NCBI RefSeq assembly: GCF_011393335.1
Contig: NZ_CP049865.1
Location: forward strand, 3,118,722 to 3,182,721
Reading direction: 5' to 3'
DNA: 64,000 nucleotides
Origin: Propioniciclava coleopterorum
GTDB taxonomy: Bacteria > Actinomycetota > Actinomycetes > Propionibacteriales > Propionibacteriaceae
The notes under the pieces: model-generated
Told to the model about the DNA's origin: nothing
The model's input: only the letters and a program-made list of their open reading frames with translations
The model's database searches: none
Shown: positions 17,943-27,081 of the stretch, piece by piece
Layout of the letters: each line of letters begins with the position of its first letter
Position numbering within the stretch: position 1 is the first letter of the stretch
Position numbers and translations under genes: made by a program

Positions 17943-17970
17943 CCCCGTCCGACGTGGATCGGACGAGGGG
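17943..17970 (-). terminator. Hairpin after tRNA-Arg
   Basis: GTCCGA (17947-17952) pairs with TCGGAC (17959-17964), extended by C and G runs with one bulge. It lies 8 bases beyond the 3' end of the tRNA on the minus strand. Confidence 0.5.
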
Positions 17971-17977
17971 TGGAGGG

Positions 17978-18049
17978 CGCCCCCAGCAGGATTCGAACCT
18001 GCGCTCCCGCCTCCGGAGGGCGGTGCTCTATCCCCTGAGCTATGGGGCC
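17978..18049 (-). tRNA. tRNA-Arg (anticodon CCG)
   Basis: Cloverleaf fits: D stem GCTC/GAGC, anticodon stem CCGCC/GGCGG with loop CTCCGGA (anticodon CCG), T stem GCAGG/CCTGC with loop TTCGAAT, discriminator G; CCA is not encoded. The acceptor stem GGCCCCA/TGGGGGC has a G-G mismatch at 2:71, where other arginine tRNAs have a pair. It may be a sequence error or a true variant. Reads CGG codons. Confidence 0.92.
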
Positions 18050-18176
18050 GAATGGCCGCAGACGACTCTAGCACCCTTCGGACGTCCGCTCCGCCTCCGG
18101 CCGTCCGCGCCGGGCCGCCGTCCGCGCGGTGGCGCCGGTGGGGCGTCCGTGCCCCGACGTGGCAGAGTTGACCGGC

Positions 18177-19583
18177 GTGACACACATGCACGTTGCCGGT
18201 TCGATCCACGCTGATGCCACCTCCGCCGCACCCGTCTGGCTGGAGAAGCCGACCGACGCCAACGCGCTCGTCGACGGTCTGTGGAGCGGCACCGCCGTCC
18301 GCGGCGCCGGCGGCGAGATGCACCTGGGCGGGCTGCCGGTGACCGAGATCATCGAGCAGGCCGGGTCGCCCGTCTACGTGATCGACGAACTCGACTTCCG
18401 CGGCCGGGCGCTGACCTGGGCGGAGGCCTTCGAGGGCTGGAAGGTCTACTACGCCGGCAAGAGCTTCCTGTCGGGGACCATCGCGCGCTGGGTGCAGGAG
18501 GAGGGGCTCAACCTCGACGTCTGCTCGCTGGGCGAACTCACGGTCGCGCTGCGCGCCGGCTTCGACGCCGCCCGGATCGGCCTGCACGGCAACAACAAGT
18601 CCGAGGAACTGCTGCGGCTGGCGCTGACCGCGGGGGTCGGCCGGATCATCGTCGACAGCGCCGACGAGATCGCCCGCCTGGAGCGCCTGGGCGCCGAACT
18701 CAGCGTCCGGCCCGACGTGCTGATCCGCGTGACCACCGGCGTCGAGGCCCACACCCACGAGTACATCGCCACCGCGCACGAGGACCAGAAGTTCGGCTTC
18801 TCGATCTCCGGCGGTCAGGCCCTGGTGGCGCTGGTGCGCTGCCACGGCAGCGCCCAGGTGAACCTGGTCGGCATCCACAGCCACATCGGCTCGCAGATCT
18901 TCGACACCAACGGCTTCGAGGTCGCCACCCGCCGCACCCTGCGCCTGATGAGCCAGTTCAAGGAGGCCACGGGCGTGGCGCTGCCCGAGCTCGACCTGGG
19001 CGGCGGCTTCGGCATCGCGTACACCACCGACGACTCCCCGGCGACCGCGCACGACCTCGCGCGCGGGCTGGCCGAGATCATCGACCACGAGTGCCGCGCG
19101 TTCGGCCTGGAGCGGCCCCTGCTCTCGATCGAGCCCGGACGCGCCATCAGCGGCCCCGCCGGCACGGCGCTGTACACCGTCGGCACCATCAAGGACGTGG
19201 AACTCGGCGGCGGCCAGTCCCGGCGCTACATCAGCGTGGACGGCGGCATGAGCGACAACATCCGCCCGGCGCTGTACGCGGCGGAGTACTCCGCGGTGAT
19301 CGCCGACCGGGTCAGCGACGCGGCCCCGACGCTGTCGCGCGTCGTCGGCCTGCACTGCGAGGGCGGCGACATCCTCGTGCGCGACACGTTCCTGCCGCGC
19401 GACATCCGGATCGGCGACGTGATCGCGGTCCCGGGCGCGGGCGCGTACAGCCGCTCGATGGCCAGCAACTACAACCACACGCCGCGGCCCCCGGTCGTGG
19501 CGGTCCGCGACGGTAGGGTGGCGACGATCATCCGCCGCGAGACACTGGACGACCTCCTGGCGCTCGACGCCGGGCTGGAGTGA
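18177..19583 (+). CDS. lysA: Diaminopimelate decarboxylase
   Basis: Last step of lysine synthesis, PLP-dependent removal of CO2 from meso-diaminopimelate; 468 residues, fold-type III. The PLP lysine is in YYAGKSFLS, with HGNNKS, GGGFGI, EPGR and the active-site Cys motif CEGGDIL all present. GTG 18177 is chosen, with CAGAGT 8 bases upstream; ATG 18186 is a close alternative. Followed 19 bases later by hom, an order common in actinobacteria where both aspartate-family branches are linked. Confidence 0.95.
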   Translation: MTHMHVAGSIHADATSAAPVWLEKPTDANALVDGLWSGTAVRGAGGEMHLGGLPVTEIIEQAGSPVYVIDELDFRGRALTWAEAFEGWKVYYAGKSFLSGTIARWVQEEGLNLDVCSLGELTVALRAGFDAARIGLHGNNKSEELLRLALTAGVGRIIVDSADEIARLERLGAELSVRPDVLIRVTTGVEAHTHEYIATAHEDQKFGFSISGGQALVALVRCHGSAQVNLVGIHSHIGSQIFDTNGFEVATRRTLRLMSQFKEATGVALPELDLGGGFGIAYTTDDSPATAHDLARGLAEIIDHECRAFGLERPLLSIEPGRAISGPAGTALYTVGTIKDVELGGGQSRRYISVDGGMSDNIRPALYAAEYSAVIADRVSDAAPTLSRVVGLHCEGGDILVRDTFLPRDIRIGDVIAVPGAGAYSRSMASNYNHTPRPPVVAVRDGRVATIIRRETLDDLLALDAGLE

Positions 19584-19602
19584 GAAAGGGCGGGACGATT
19601 CC

Positions 19603-20901
19603 ATGATGACGATCGGGGACGCCCCCGTGCGCGTGGCGCTGCTGGGTTGCGGCGTGGTGGGCTCGCAGGTGGCCCGCATCCTGGTGGAGCAGGCCGACGA
19701 CCTGAAGGCGCGGGTCGGGCGCCCGCTGGAGCTGGTGGGCATCGGCGTCCGGACGCCGGGGCCGCGGCCCGGCATCGACGAGGCCCTGCTGACCACCGAC
19801 GTCGAGGCGCTGGTGCGCCGCGAGGACGTCGACGTGGTCATCGAGCTGATCGGCGGCATCGAGCCCGCCCTCACCCTCATCCTCGCCGCGATCGAGACCG
19901 GCAAGTCGGTGGTGACCGCCAACAAGGCGCTGCTCGCCCAGCACGGCGCCGAGGTGTTCGGCGCGGCCCGCGCCTCCGACGTGGACGTCTACTACGAGGC
20001 GTCCGTGGCGGGCGCCATCCCGATCATCCGGCCGCTGCGCGAGTCGCTGGTGGGCGACGCGATCACCAGCGTGCTGGGCATCGTGAACGGCACCACCAAC
20101 TACATCCTCGACCAGATGCACACCCACGGCTCCTCGTTCGCGGACGCCCTCGCCGAGGCCCAGTCGCTGGGCTACGCCGAGGCCGACCCGACCGCGGACG
20201 TCGAGGGGCACGACGCCGCCGCGAAGGCGGCGATCCTGGCGTCGCTGGCCTTCCACACCCGCGTCAACCTCACCGACGTCGACTGCGAGGGCATCACCGG
20301 CATCTCGACCGGCGACATCGCCGCCGCCGAGCGGCTCGGCTGCGTCGTGAAGCTGCTGGCGCGCTGCTCGGTGTCGGCCGACGGCACGGTGGCGGTCGGC
20401 GTCCACCCGACGATGGTGCCGGTCGAGCACCCGCTGGCCGGCATCCGCGGCGCCTACAACGCGGTCTTCGTCGAGTCGGTCAACGCCGGCCGGCTGATGT
20501 TCATGGGCCCCGGCGCCGGCGGCTCGCCGACGGCCTCGGCCGTGCTCGGCGACGTCGTCACGGCGGCCCGCAACCGCGTCCGCGGCGTCTCGGGTCCCGG
20601 CGAGTCCGCGTACAGCACCCCCGGCATCACCGATCCCGGCCGCGTCGAGTCCCGGTTCTACCTCTCGATCACCGTCCGCGACGAGCCCGGCGTGCTGGCC
20701 CGGGTGGCCGAGGCGATGGCCCGCCACGACGTCTCGATCGCCGCGGTGCGCCAGGAGCAACTCGGCGACGGCGGCTACGCCCGCATCGGCGTCACCACGC
20801 ACGAGGCGCCGTACGCCTCGGTGCGCGACGTCGTCTCGCTGCTGACCGCGACCAACGACGTCCACGGCGACGTGCGCCTGCTGCGCGTGGAAGGAGCCTG
20901 A
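19603..20901 (+). CDS. hom: Homoserine dehydrogenase with ACT domain
   Basis: Reduces aspartate semialdehyde to homoserine; 432 residues. NAD(P) loop GCGVVGSQVA, ANKALLAQHGAEVF, the active-site region YEASVAGAIPIIRPLRES and GIVNGTTNYILDQM are present. A C-terminal ACT domain (about residues 350-432, YLSITVRDEPGVLARVAEAM) points to threonine feedback. ATG 19603 or 19606 are both possible. thrH follows after 2 bases, so homoserine is probably phosphorylated by its product. Confidence 0.95.
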   Translation: MMTIGDAPVRVALLGCGVVGSQVARILVEQADDLKARVGRPLELVGIGVRTPGPRPGIDEALLTTDVEALVRREDVDVVIELIGGIEPALTLILAAIETGKSVVTANKALLAQHGAEVFGAARASDVDVYYEASVAGAIPIIRPLRESLVGDAITSVLGIVNGTTNYILDQMHTHGSSFADALAEAQSLGYAEADPTADVEGHDAAAKAAILASLAFHTRVNLTDVDCEGITGISTGDIAAAERLGCVVKLLARCSVSADGTVAVGVHPTMVPVEHPLAGIRGAYNAVFVESVNAGRLMFMGPGAGGSPTASAVLGDVVTAARNRVRGVSGPGESAYSTPGITDPGRVESRFYLSITVRDEPGVLARVAEAMARHDVSIAAVRQEQLGDGGYARIGVTTHEAPYASVRDVVSLLTATNDVHGDVRLLRVEGA

Positions 20902-20903
20902 CC

Positions 20904-21512
20904 ATGCTGCTGGCCTGCCTCGACCTCGAGGGCGTGCTGGTCCCCGAGATCTGGATCGGCGTCGCGGAGCGCACCGGGCTGGACGAGCTCCGGCTCACCA
21001 CGCGCGACATCGCCGACTACGACGAGCTCATGACGCACCGGCTGGCGGTGCTGGACGCCCACGGCATCACGCTGTCGCAGATCCAGGACGTGATCGCGGG
21101 GCTGACCCCGCTGCCCGGGGCCGCCGCGTTCCTCGACTGGCTGCGCGAGCGCTTCCAGGTCGTCATCCTCTCCGACACCTTCTACCAGTTCGCGATGCCG
21201 CTGATGGCCCAGCTGGGGCACCCGACGCTGCTGTGCCACGACCTGGAGATCACCGACGACAGGATCACCGGCTACCGGCTGCGCCAGAGCGACCAGAAGA
21301 CCAAGGCGGTGGCGGCGTTCCAGTCGCTCAACCTGTCCGTGGTCGCGGCGGGGGACTCCTACAACGACACGGGCATGCTCGCCCAGGCGCAGGCCGGCAT
21401 CCTGTTCAACCCGCCGGCCAACGTCATCGAGGAGTTCCCGCAGTTCCCGGTGACCCGCGACTACGACGAGATGCGCGCGGCGTTCGAGGAGGCCCGGCTC
21501 CGTGTCGGCTAG
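20904..21512 (+). CDS. thrH: ThrH-type phosphoserine phosphatase/homoserine phosphotransferase
   Basis: 202-residue HAD-superfamily enzyme matching ThrH of Pseudomonas, which removes phosphate from phosphoserine and can move it to homoserine. Motif I is DLEGVLVPEIW, motif II ILSDTFYQF, the motif III lysine is in QKTKAVAAF, and motif IV AGDSYNDTGML. It starts 2 bases after hom and overlaps the next gene by 11 bases. In other actinobacteria thrC and thrB lie downstream of hom; neither is present here. The location supports a threonine-pathway role, and serA in the same window would supply its phosphoserine indirectly. Confidence 0.88.
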   Translation: MLLACLDLEGVLVPEIWIGVAERTGLDELRLTTRDIADYDELMTHRLAVLDAHGITLSQIQDVIAGLTPLPGAAAFLDWLRERFQVVILSDTFYQFAMPLMAQLGHPTLLCHDLEITDDRITGYRLRQSDQKTKAVAAFQSLNLSVVAAGDSYNDTGMLAQAQAGILFNPPANVIEEFPQFPVTRDYDEMRAAFEEARLRVG

Positions 21513-22881
21513 CCCGACCGAACCGGACGCCCGCGGCGTCGACGTGCCCGCCGAACAGCGGACACCGCAGCCGGACGCCCCCGCCGAGGCGACGACCCCG
21601 ACCGAGATGGCCTCCGATCCGACGACGCGGACGGAGCCCGGGCCCCAGCAGCCCGACCCCGGGACGACCGACGCGCGGCACGCCCGCTGGTCGCTCCGCT
21701 CGGTGCTGATCGCGCTGGCGTGGTTCCTGCCGCCGCTGGGCGCCGGGCTGTGGATGGCGGCCGTCACGATCCCGGGCGGCTCGTTCGACCCGTGGGCGCC
21801 CGCGATGATCGACCTCGACGTCTACCGGCGCACCGGGTCGATGCTCCTGGCCGGCCAGGACATCTACGTGGCCGAGGGGCTGCCCTGGATCTACCCGCCG
21901 TTCGCCGCCTTCTTCACCGTCCCCCTGGCCGTCGTGCCGCTCGGGGTGGCGCAGGTGTTCTGGATCGTGCTGACCGTGGGCCTGCTCATGGCGATGCTGT
22001 ACCGGCTGGGGCTCTCGGGCTGGGTGCTGTCGGTGGCGACCACCGCCGCCGTCCTGCTGGCCGAGCCGGTGCGCGAGACCCTCGGCTTCGGCCAGCTCGG
22101 CGTCCTGCTCGTCGCCGCGGCCGTCCTGGACTCGATGCCGGGGCGCCGGATCTTCGGGCGCCGCCTCACCCCCGAGGGCACCTGGATCGGGCTGGCCACC
22201 GCCGTGAAGCTGACGCCGGCCACGGTCGCGGCCTACCAGTTCTTCGCCGGACGCCGCCGCCCCGGCCTGGTCGCCTTCTTCACGTTCGTGGCCGCGACGG
22301 GTCTCGGCGTCCTTCTGATGCCCGCGGGCTCGCTGCACTACTGGGGCGGGCTGCTCTCGGGCGACTCGGGGATCAACGCCGGGATCGTGTTCAAGACCAA
22401 CCAGTCCGTGATGGGCGCGTGGGCCCGGCTGTTCGGCGAGCTGTCGCGCGGCGGGCTCGTGCTGAGCGCCGTGATGGCCGTCGTCGGCATCGTCGCCGCC
22501 GTGCTCGTGCACCGGGCCGGCCAGGCCGCGCTCGCGATCTGCCTCGCGGGCCTGACCAGCCTTCTCGCGTCCCCGATCAGCTGGTCGCATCACTACGTGT
22601 GGATCGTCCCGCTGACCGTGGTGCTGGTGACGGGCCGCTCCCTGGCGCTGCCGGTGCGGGTGCTCGGGCTGTTCTACGCCGCCTGGGTGTGGGCCGCCCC
22701 GTTCCAGGCGCTGCCCGGCGGCGACGGCGCGGAGCTGCGCTACACCGCGGGCCAGCAGCTCATCGACAACGCGGGCATCGTGCTCGGGATCTGCTTCGTC
22801 GTGCTGTGCGGGGTCTCCGCGCTGGTGCGGCGGGGCGGGTCGTCCGCGTTGCTGCGCGACGGCGTGGTAGTCTCGTCCTAA
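21502..22881 (+). CDS. GT87-family polyprenyl-phosphate-mannose-dependent mannosyltransferase
   Basis: 459 residues. A 65-residue Pro/Ala/Thr-rich cytosolic N-terminus is followed by about ten membrane helices. The region IDLDVYRRTGSMLLAG...YPPFAAFF matches the GT87 (DUF2029) family, which uses polyprenol-phosphate-mannose to build cell-envelope mannans or lipomannan. GTG 21502 overlaps thrH by 11 bp. The acceptor cannot be told from sequence. It lies between hom-thrH and rho, where mycobacteria have thrB. Confidence 0.82.
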   Translation: MSASPTEPDARGVDVPAEQRTPQPDAPAEATTPTEMASDPTTRTEPGPQQPDPGTTDARHARWSLRSVLIALAWFLPPLGAGLWMAAVTIPGGSFDPWAPAMIDLDVYRRTGSMLLAGQDIYVAEGLPWIYPPFAAFFTVPLAVVPLGVAQVFWIVLTVGLLMAMLYRLGLSGWVLSVATTAAVLLAEPVRETLGFGQLGVLLVAAAVLDSMPGRRIFGRRLTPEGTWIGLATAVKLTPATVAAYQFFAGRRRPGLVAFFTFVAATGLGVLLMPAGSLHYWGGLLSGDSGINAGIVFKTNQSVMGAWARLFGELSRGGLVLSAVMAVVGIVAAVLVHRAGQAALAICLAGLTSLLASPISWSHHYVWIVPLTVVLVTGRSLALPVRVLGLFYAAWVWAAPFQALPGGDGAELRYTAGQQLIDNAGIVLGICFVVLCGVSALVRRGGSSALLRDGVVVSS

Positions 22882-23036
22882 CGCACGAGGTTGCGTCGCC
22901 CCCGCAGGCGGGTGCCGGGTTCATTCCGGCGAAGATCTGCTCCCTTCAAACTTGACGCGTCGTGCGTTGGTCGTTCGGGCCCGCAGACGTCGCGTGCCCC
23001 GCGGCACGGTGCCCCGGGGAACCCGAGAGGATCCCA

Positions 23037-24862
23037 GTGTCCGACATCGATTCGATGCTCCTGCCCGATCTGAAGAAGCTCGCCGGCTCGCTCGGCGTGA
23101 AGGCGACGGGCCTGCGCAAGGCCGAACTGGCCGCCGCGATCCGCGCCCACCAGTCGGGCGGCGCGACGAACGGTCGCTCGTCCGCGGCCCGCGAGGCCCG
23201 CGCCACCCTCCCGCTGGACGCCGCCCGCAGGCCAGCGAGGTCGCCGCCGTGCAGCGCACGCGCCGCGAGCGCCCCGCCCGCGCCGAGTCCGAGCAGCCCG
23301 AGCGCCGCGAGCAGTCCGACCGCCGCGAGCAGCAGCCCGAGCGTCGCGAGCAGCAGTCCGAGCGCCGCGAGCAGTCCGAGCGCGCCGAGCGCCAGGACGC
23401 GCCCGCCGACGGCGACGACGTCGCGTCGCGGCTCGAGGCGCTCGCCGCCGACGCCCCGCGCCGCAACCGTGGCCGCAACCGCGGCTCCGAGGGCGGGCAG
23501 GCCGCGCCTGAGGCGTCCGAGGAGCGCCAGGCGCCCCAGCAGAACATGAACAACAACAGCAACTCCGGCGGCGGCAACCGCCAGGACTCCTACGACGACG
23601 ACGGCCAGGGCGGCCGCCGCAACCGTCGTCGCCGCAACCGCGACCGCAACAGCCGGCGCAGCGGCAGCGGCGGCGGCACCAACCGCAACGCGGGCCTGGA
23701 CAAGATGGAGGCCGAGCCGACCGTCAACGAGGACGACGTCCTGACCGAGGTCAGCGGCATCCTCGACGTGCTCGACAACTACGCGTTCGTCCGCACCTCC
23801 GGCTACCTGCCCGGCCCGAACGACGCCTACGTGTCGCTGTCGATGGTGAAGAAGTGGGGCCTGCGCAAGGGCGACATCGTCACCGGCTCCATGCGCGCCC
23901 ACCGCGAGGGGGAGCGGCAGAAGTTCAGCCCGCTGGTGCGGATCGACACCATCAACGCGGCCGACCCGGCGCTGGCCAAGGACCGCCCGGAGTTCAACAA
24001 GCTCACGCCGCTCTACCCGCAGGAGCGCCTGCGGCTGGAGACGACGCCGACCAACATGACCGGCCGCATCATCGACCTGGTCGCCCCGATCGGCAAGGGC
24101 CAGCGCGGCCTGATCGTCTCCCCGCCGAAGGCCGGCAAGACCATGGTGATGCAGTCCATCGCCAACGCGATCGTGGCCAACAACCCCGAGGTGCACCTCA
24201 TGGTCGTGCTCGTCGACGAGCGCCCCGAGGAGGTCACCGACTTCCAGCGCTCGGTCAAGGGCGAGGTCATCGCGTCCACGTTCGACCGGCCGGCCGACGA
24301 CCACACCACGGTCGCGGAGCTGGCCATCGAGCGCGCCAAGCGCCTGGTGGAGCAGGGCCACGACGTGGTCATCCTGCTCGACGGCATCACCCGCCTGTCG
24401 CGCGCCTACAACCTCGCCGCGCCGGCGTCCGGCCGCATCCTGTCCGGCGGCGTCGACTCCGCGGCGCTCTACCCGCCGAAGAAGTTCTTCGGCGCGGCCC
24501 GCAACGTCGAGCACGGCGGCTCGCTGACCATCCTCGCGACTGCCCTGGTCGAGACCGGCTCCAAGATGGACGACGTCATCTTCGAGGAGTTCAAGGGCAC
24601 CGGCAACATGGAGCTGCGCCTGCGCCGCGAGATGGCCGACAAGCGCATCTTCCCGGCCATCGACGCCGTCGCGTCCGGCACGCGCCGCGAGGAGCAGCTC
24701 ATGACCCGCGAGGAGCTGGCCATCATGTGGAAGCTCCGCCGCGTCCTGAGCGGCCTGGACGACCAGGCGGCGCTGGAGATGCTCATCAACCGCCTGAAGA
24801 AGACCCAGACGAACCTCGAGTTCCTGCACGTCATCAGCCGGACGACCCCCAGCAACGACTGA
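23037..24862 (+). CDS. rho: Transcription termination factor Rho, frame broken in the N-terminal region
   Basis: RNA-dependent helicase ending transcription; about 608 residues after repair. GTG 23037 begins the Rho_N fold (MLLPDLKKLAGSLGVKATGL). The frame then breaks between about 23200 and 23235; one missing base leads into a long charged insert (repeated E-R-R-E-Q-like units at 23290-23390, then Arg/Asn/Gly-rich RNRGRNRG), typical of actinobacterial Rho, and the core. Core motifs: Walker A PPKAGKT, VVLVDERPEEVTDF, LLDGITRLSRAYN. Rho is essential or nearly so in actinobacteria, so the break is probably sequence error. A 155-base untranslated leader precedes it. Confidence 0.93.
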
Positions 24863-24927
24863 CCCGACGCGGCAGCGCCGACCCTTGCGCGGCGCGCCGT
24901 ACGGACGCCACCCTTGAGGCGGCGGGC

Positions 24928-24945
24928 ACCCGGGTCCGCCCGGGT
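24928..24945 (+). other. Short hairpin between rho and the CHAT gene
   Basis: ACCCGG (24928-24933) and CCGGGT (24940-24945) form a 6-bp stem with a 6-base loop and no T tract. It may weaken readthrough from rho into the cassette, but it is too short to call a terminator with confidence. Confidence 0.3.
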
Positions 24946-24959
24946 CCCCAGGAGCGGCG

Positions 24960-27081
24960 ATGTCGCAGCCCGAGGTACGCATCGCGCTGATCGGCGCTGC
25001 GGCGCGGGCGGGACGCGCGGCCGCGAAGGGCCACGTCGGCCTCCTGGGGTCGCCCGCCGAGGCCGGCTGGTGGATCTGCGATCCGGACACCGACCTGCCG
25101 CCGCTGCGCCCGGGGGTCCGGCTCGTCCTGCTGGGTGAACCCCCACTCCGCCCACGGGTGAGCGCGGCGTCGACTGGTTCGTGCTGCGGCGGTCCGGGCT
25201 GGCGGGTCTGGTGGCGCTGCTGGCGCGCGGCGTGGCGCCCGAGGTGGCCCTCGCCCTGCTCGAGCGGCCGGCTTCGGGCTCGGACGCGGAACCCGACCGG
25301 CCCGGGGTCGCCACCGAAGGGCCGCACGGAGCCGACGACCGGGAACTGCACACCGCCACCGACCGGCCCGCGCCCGCACGCCCTCGCCGGACGCCGAGGC
25401 CCACCCGCCCACGCCGCCCCGGGTCCCGCAATCCGTCCTCGGGGACGGGCCCGGGGCGCCCCCGGCCGCGGCCGGCTCCTGCGCCGCAGGCGGGGGCAGG
25501 GCCCGAGCCCATCCACCCGGAGCAGCGGACGGCGGCCGACGCGCGCCGGCTCACCGCCGACTTCTACGACGCCGACACTCCGCTGCGGCGGGCCCTGCCC
25601 CCGCGCGCGGCGCTCACCCTCGTGCTCCGCATCGCGGTGCCCGAGGCGGGGCAGCCCGCCGGTGACGTGGCGGTGCCGCTGCCCGAGGATCCGAGCCGGG
25701 CGAGCGTCGTGCTGGACGTGACGGTCGCCGGCGCGTCCTGGCCGCGCCCGCAGACCCAGCAGATCGCGGTGCCGACCGGCGAGCCCGGCGCCCCCAGCAC
25801 GTCGGCGGCATTCGACCTCGTCACCCCCGACGCCGGGGGCGTGGTGGACGTGCAGGTCAGCGTCACGCACCGCGGGCGCCCCCTCCAGGTGGCCGCGATC
25901 CTCGCCCCGGTCCGGGCGCGGCCCGCGCCGGGCGACCGCGTGGACGTGTCGGTGAGCGCCACGACGTCCGGGCCGCTGCCCGTGCCCGGGCTGGCGGCGG
26001 GAGCGACCCGCGAGGCGGTCACCGTCGACGCCCGCGGCTCGGACCTGGTGAACCTCGCCACCGGCGACCTGGTCCCGCAGTCCGACGTCGCGGACCTGCT
26101 GCGCGCGGCGGGCGCCTCGCTGTCGCGCGTCCTTGGCTCGCCGCTGGCGCCGGCGAGCTTCGCCGACCCGCAGGCCCGGGCGCTGCTCGTCGAACTGGCC
26201 CGGCGGGGGCCACGCTCCGGCAACGGCTGGCCCCGCTCGGGCTGGGCGACACTGCCGAGCTCAACCTGCTCGTCCTGGGGCACGGGACGCTGTTCCCCTT
26301 CGAGCTGGTCTACTCCGGGCCGGCGCCGCGCCGCGGTGCCACCGTCTGCGAGCACCCCGGCCCCGACTGCCCGCCGCCGACCAGCCGCCGCGTGTGCCCG
26401 CGCGCCTTCTGGGGCGCGTCCCGCGTGATCTGCCGGACCGTGCAGCGCCATGCGTGGGCACCGGCGCCGGGCCCGGTCCGGCTCGGCCCGGCGCTGTTCG
26501 CGGCGGCGGCGCGGGCCGACGCCGGATCCCTCGAGCCCGCGCCCTCGGGGGTGGCGCTGGCCGGCCTCGCGGCCGCGGCGTCCGGGACGCCGGTGCGGGT
26601 GACGAGCTGGACGGCCTGGCGGCGCGAGATCCGGACCCGCGGCCCGGGGCTGCTGGTGGTACTCGGCCACGTCGAGGAGGTGCCGGGCGACCGCGTCCTG
26701 GAGATCGGGCGCGCCTCCGACCTGTCGCTGGCCGACGTCGGCGCCGCGCACGTGCTGCGGGCCGGGGGAGCGCCGCCGCTGGTCGTGCTGGTCGCCTGCT
26801 CGACGGCCCTGGCCGCGGACCCGTTCGGGTCGCTGCACGGCGCGTGGCTCGACCACGGGGCGGCCGCCGTCGTCGGGACGCTCGCGCAACTGAACGGGGT
26901 GCAGGGCGCCGAGGCGACCGTCGCGCTGGTCTCGGCGCTGCGCGAGGTCGCCGCGTCCGGGCGGGACGGCGGCCTGGGCGCGGCCGTGACGGCGGCCCGC
27001 TCGGCGCTGCTGGCGCGCGGGCTGCTGGTGGGGCTGCTGCTGATCTCCCACGGGGAGATCGCGCTGGAGGTGGCGGCCTGA
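24960..27081 (+). CDS. CHAT-domain (caspase-like) protein, two frame breaks
   Basis: About 707 residues once two single-base losses are repaired, at about 25151-25153 (C run) and 26204-26210 (G run). GGAG lies 5 bases before ATG 24960. N-terminus (1-110) unrecognised; Pro/Arg-rich linker (about 110-185); beta-rich middle (about 190-370); then a CHAT domain from LNLLVLGHGTLFPFELVY (about 435) to the end. The likely catalytic His is in VVLGHVEE (about 570) and Cys in VLVACSTALA (about 613), then GSLHGAWLDHGAAAVVGTLA as in CHAT proteases. First gene of a cassette with an MBL hydrolase and a patatin. Target unknown; role in conflict or cell death is inference. Confidence 0.82.

Noticed and set aside
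17928-17954. Second SigR-type promoter (GGGAAT)
   Set aside because: The spacing of 18 is followed by ACG, not GTT, and no gene starts downstream in that direction.
22882-23036. Riboswitch or leader peptide before rho
   Set aside because: The 155-base leader shows no stable hairpin pair with a T run and no short frame with a ribosome site that I could defend.
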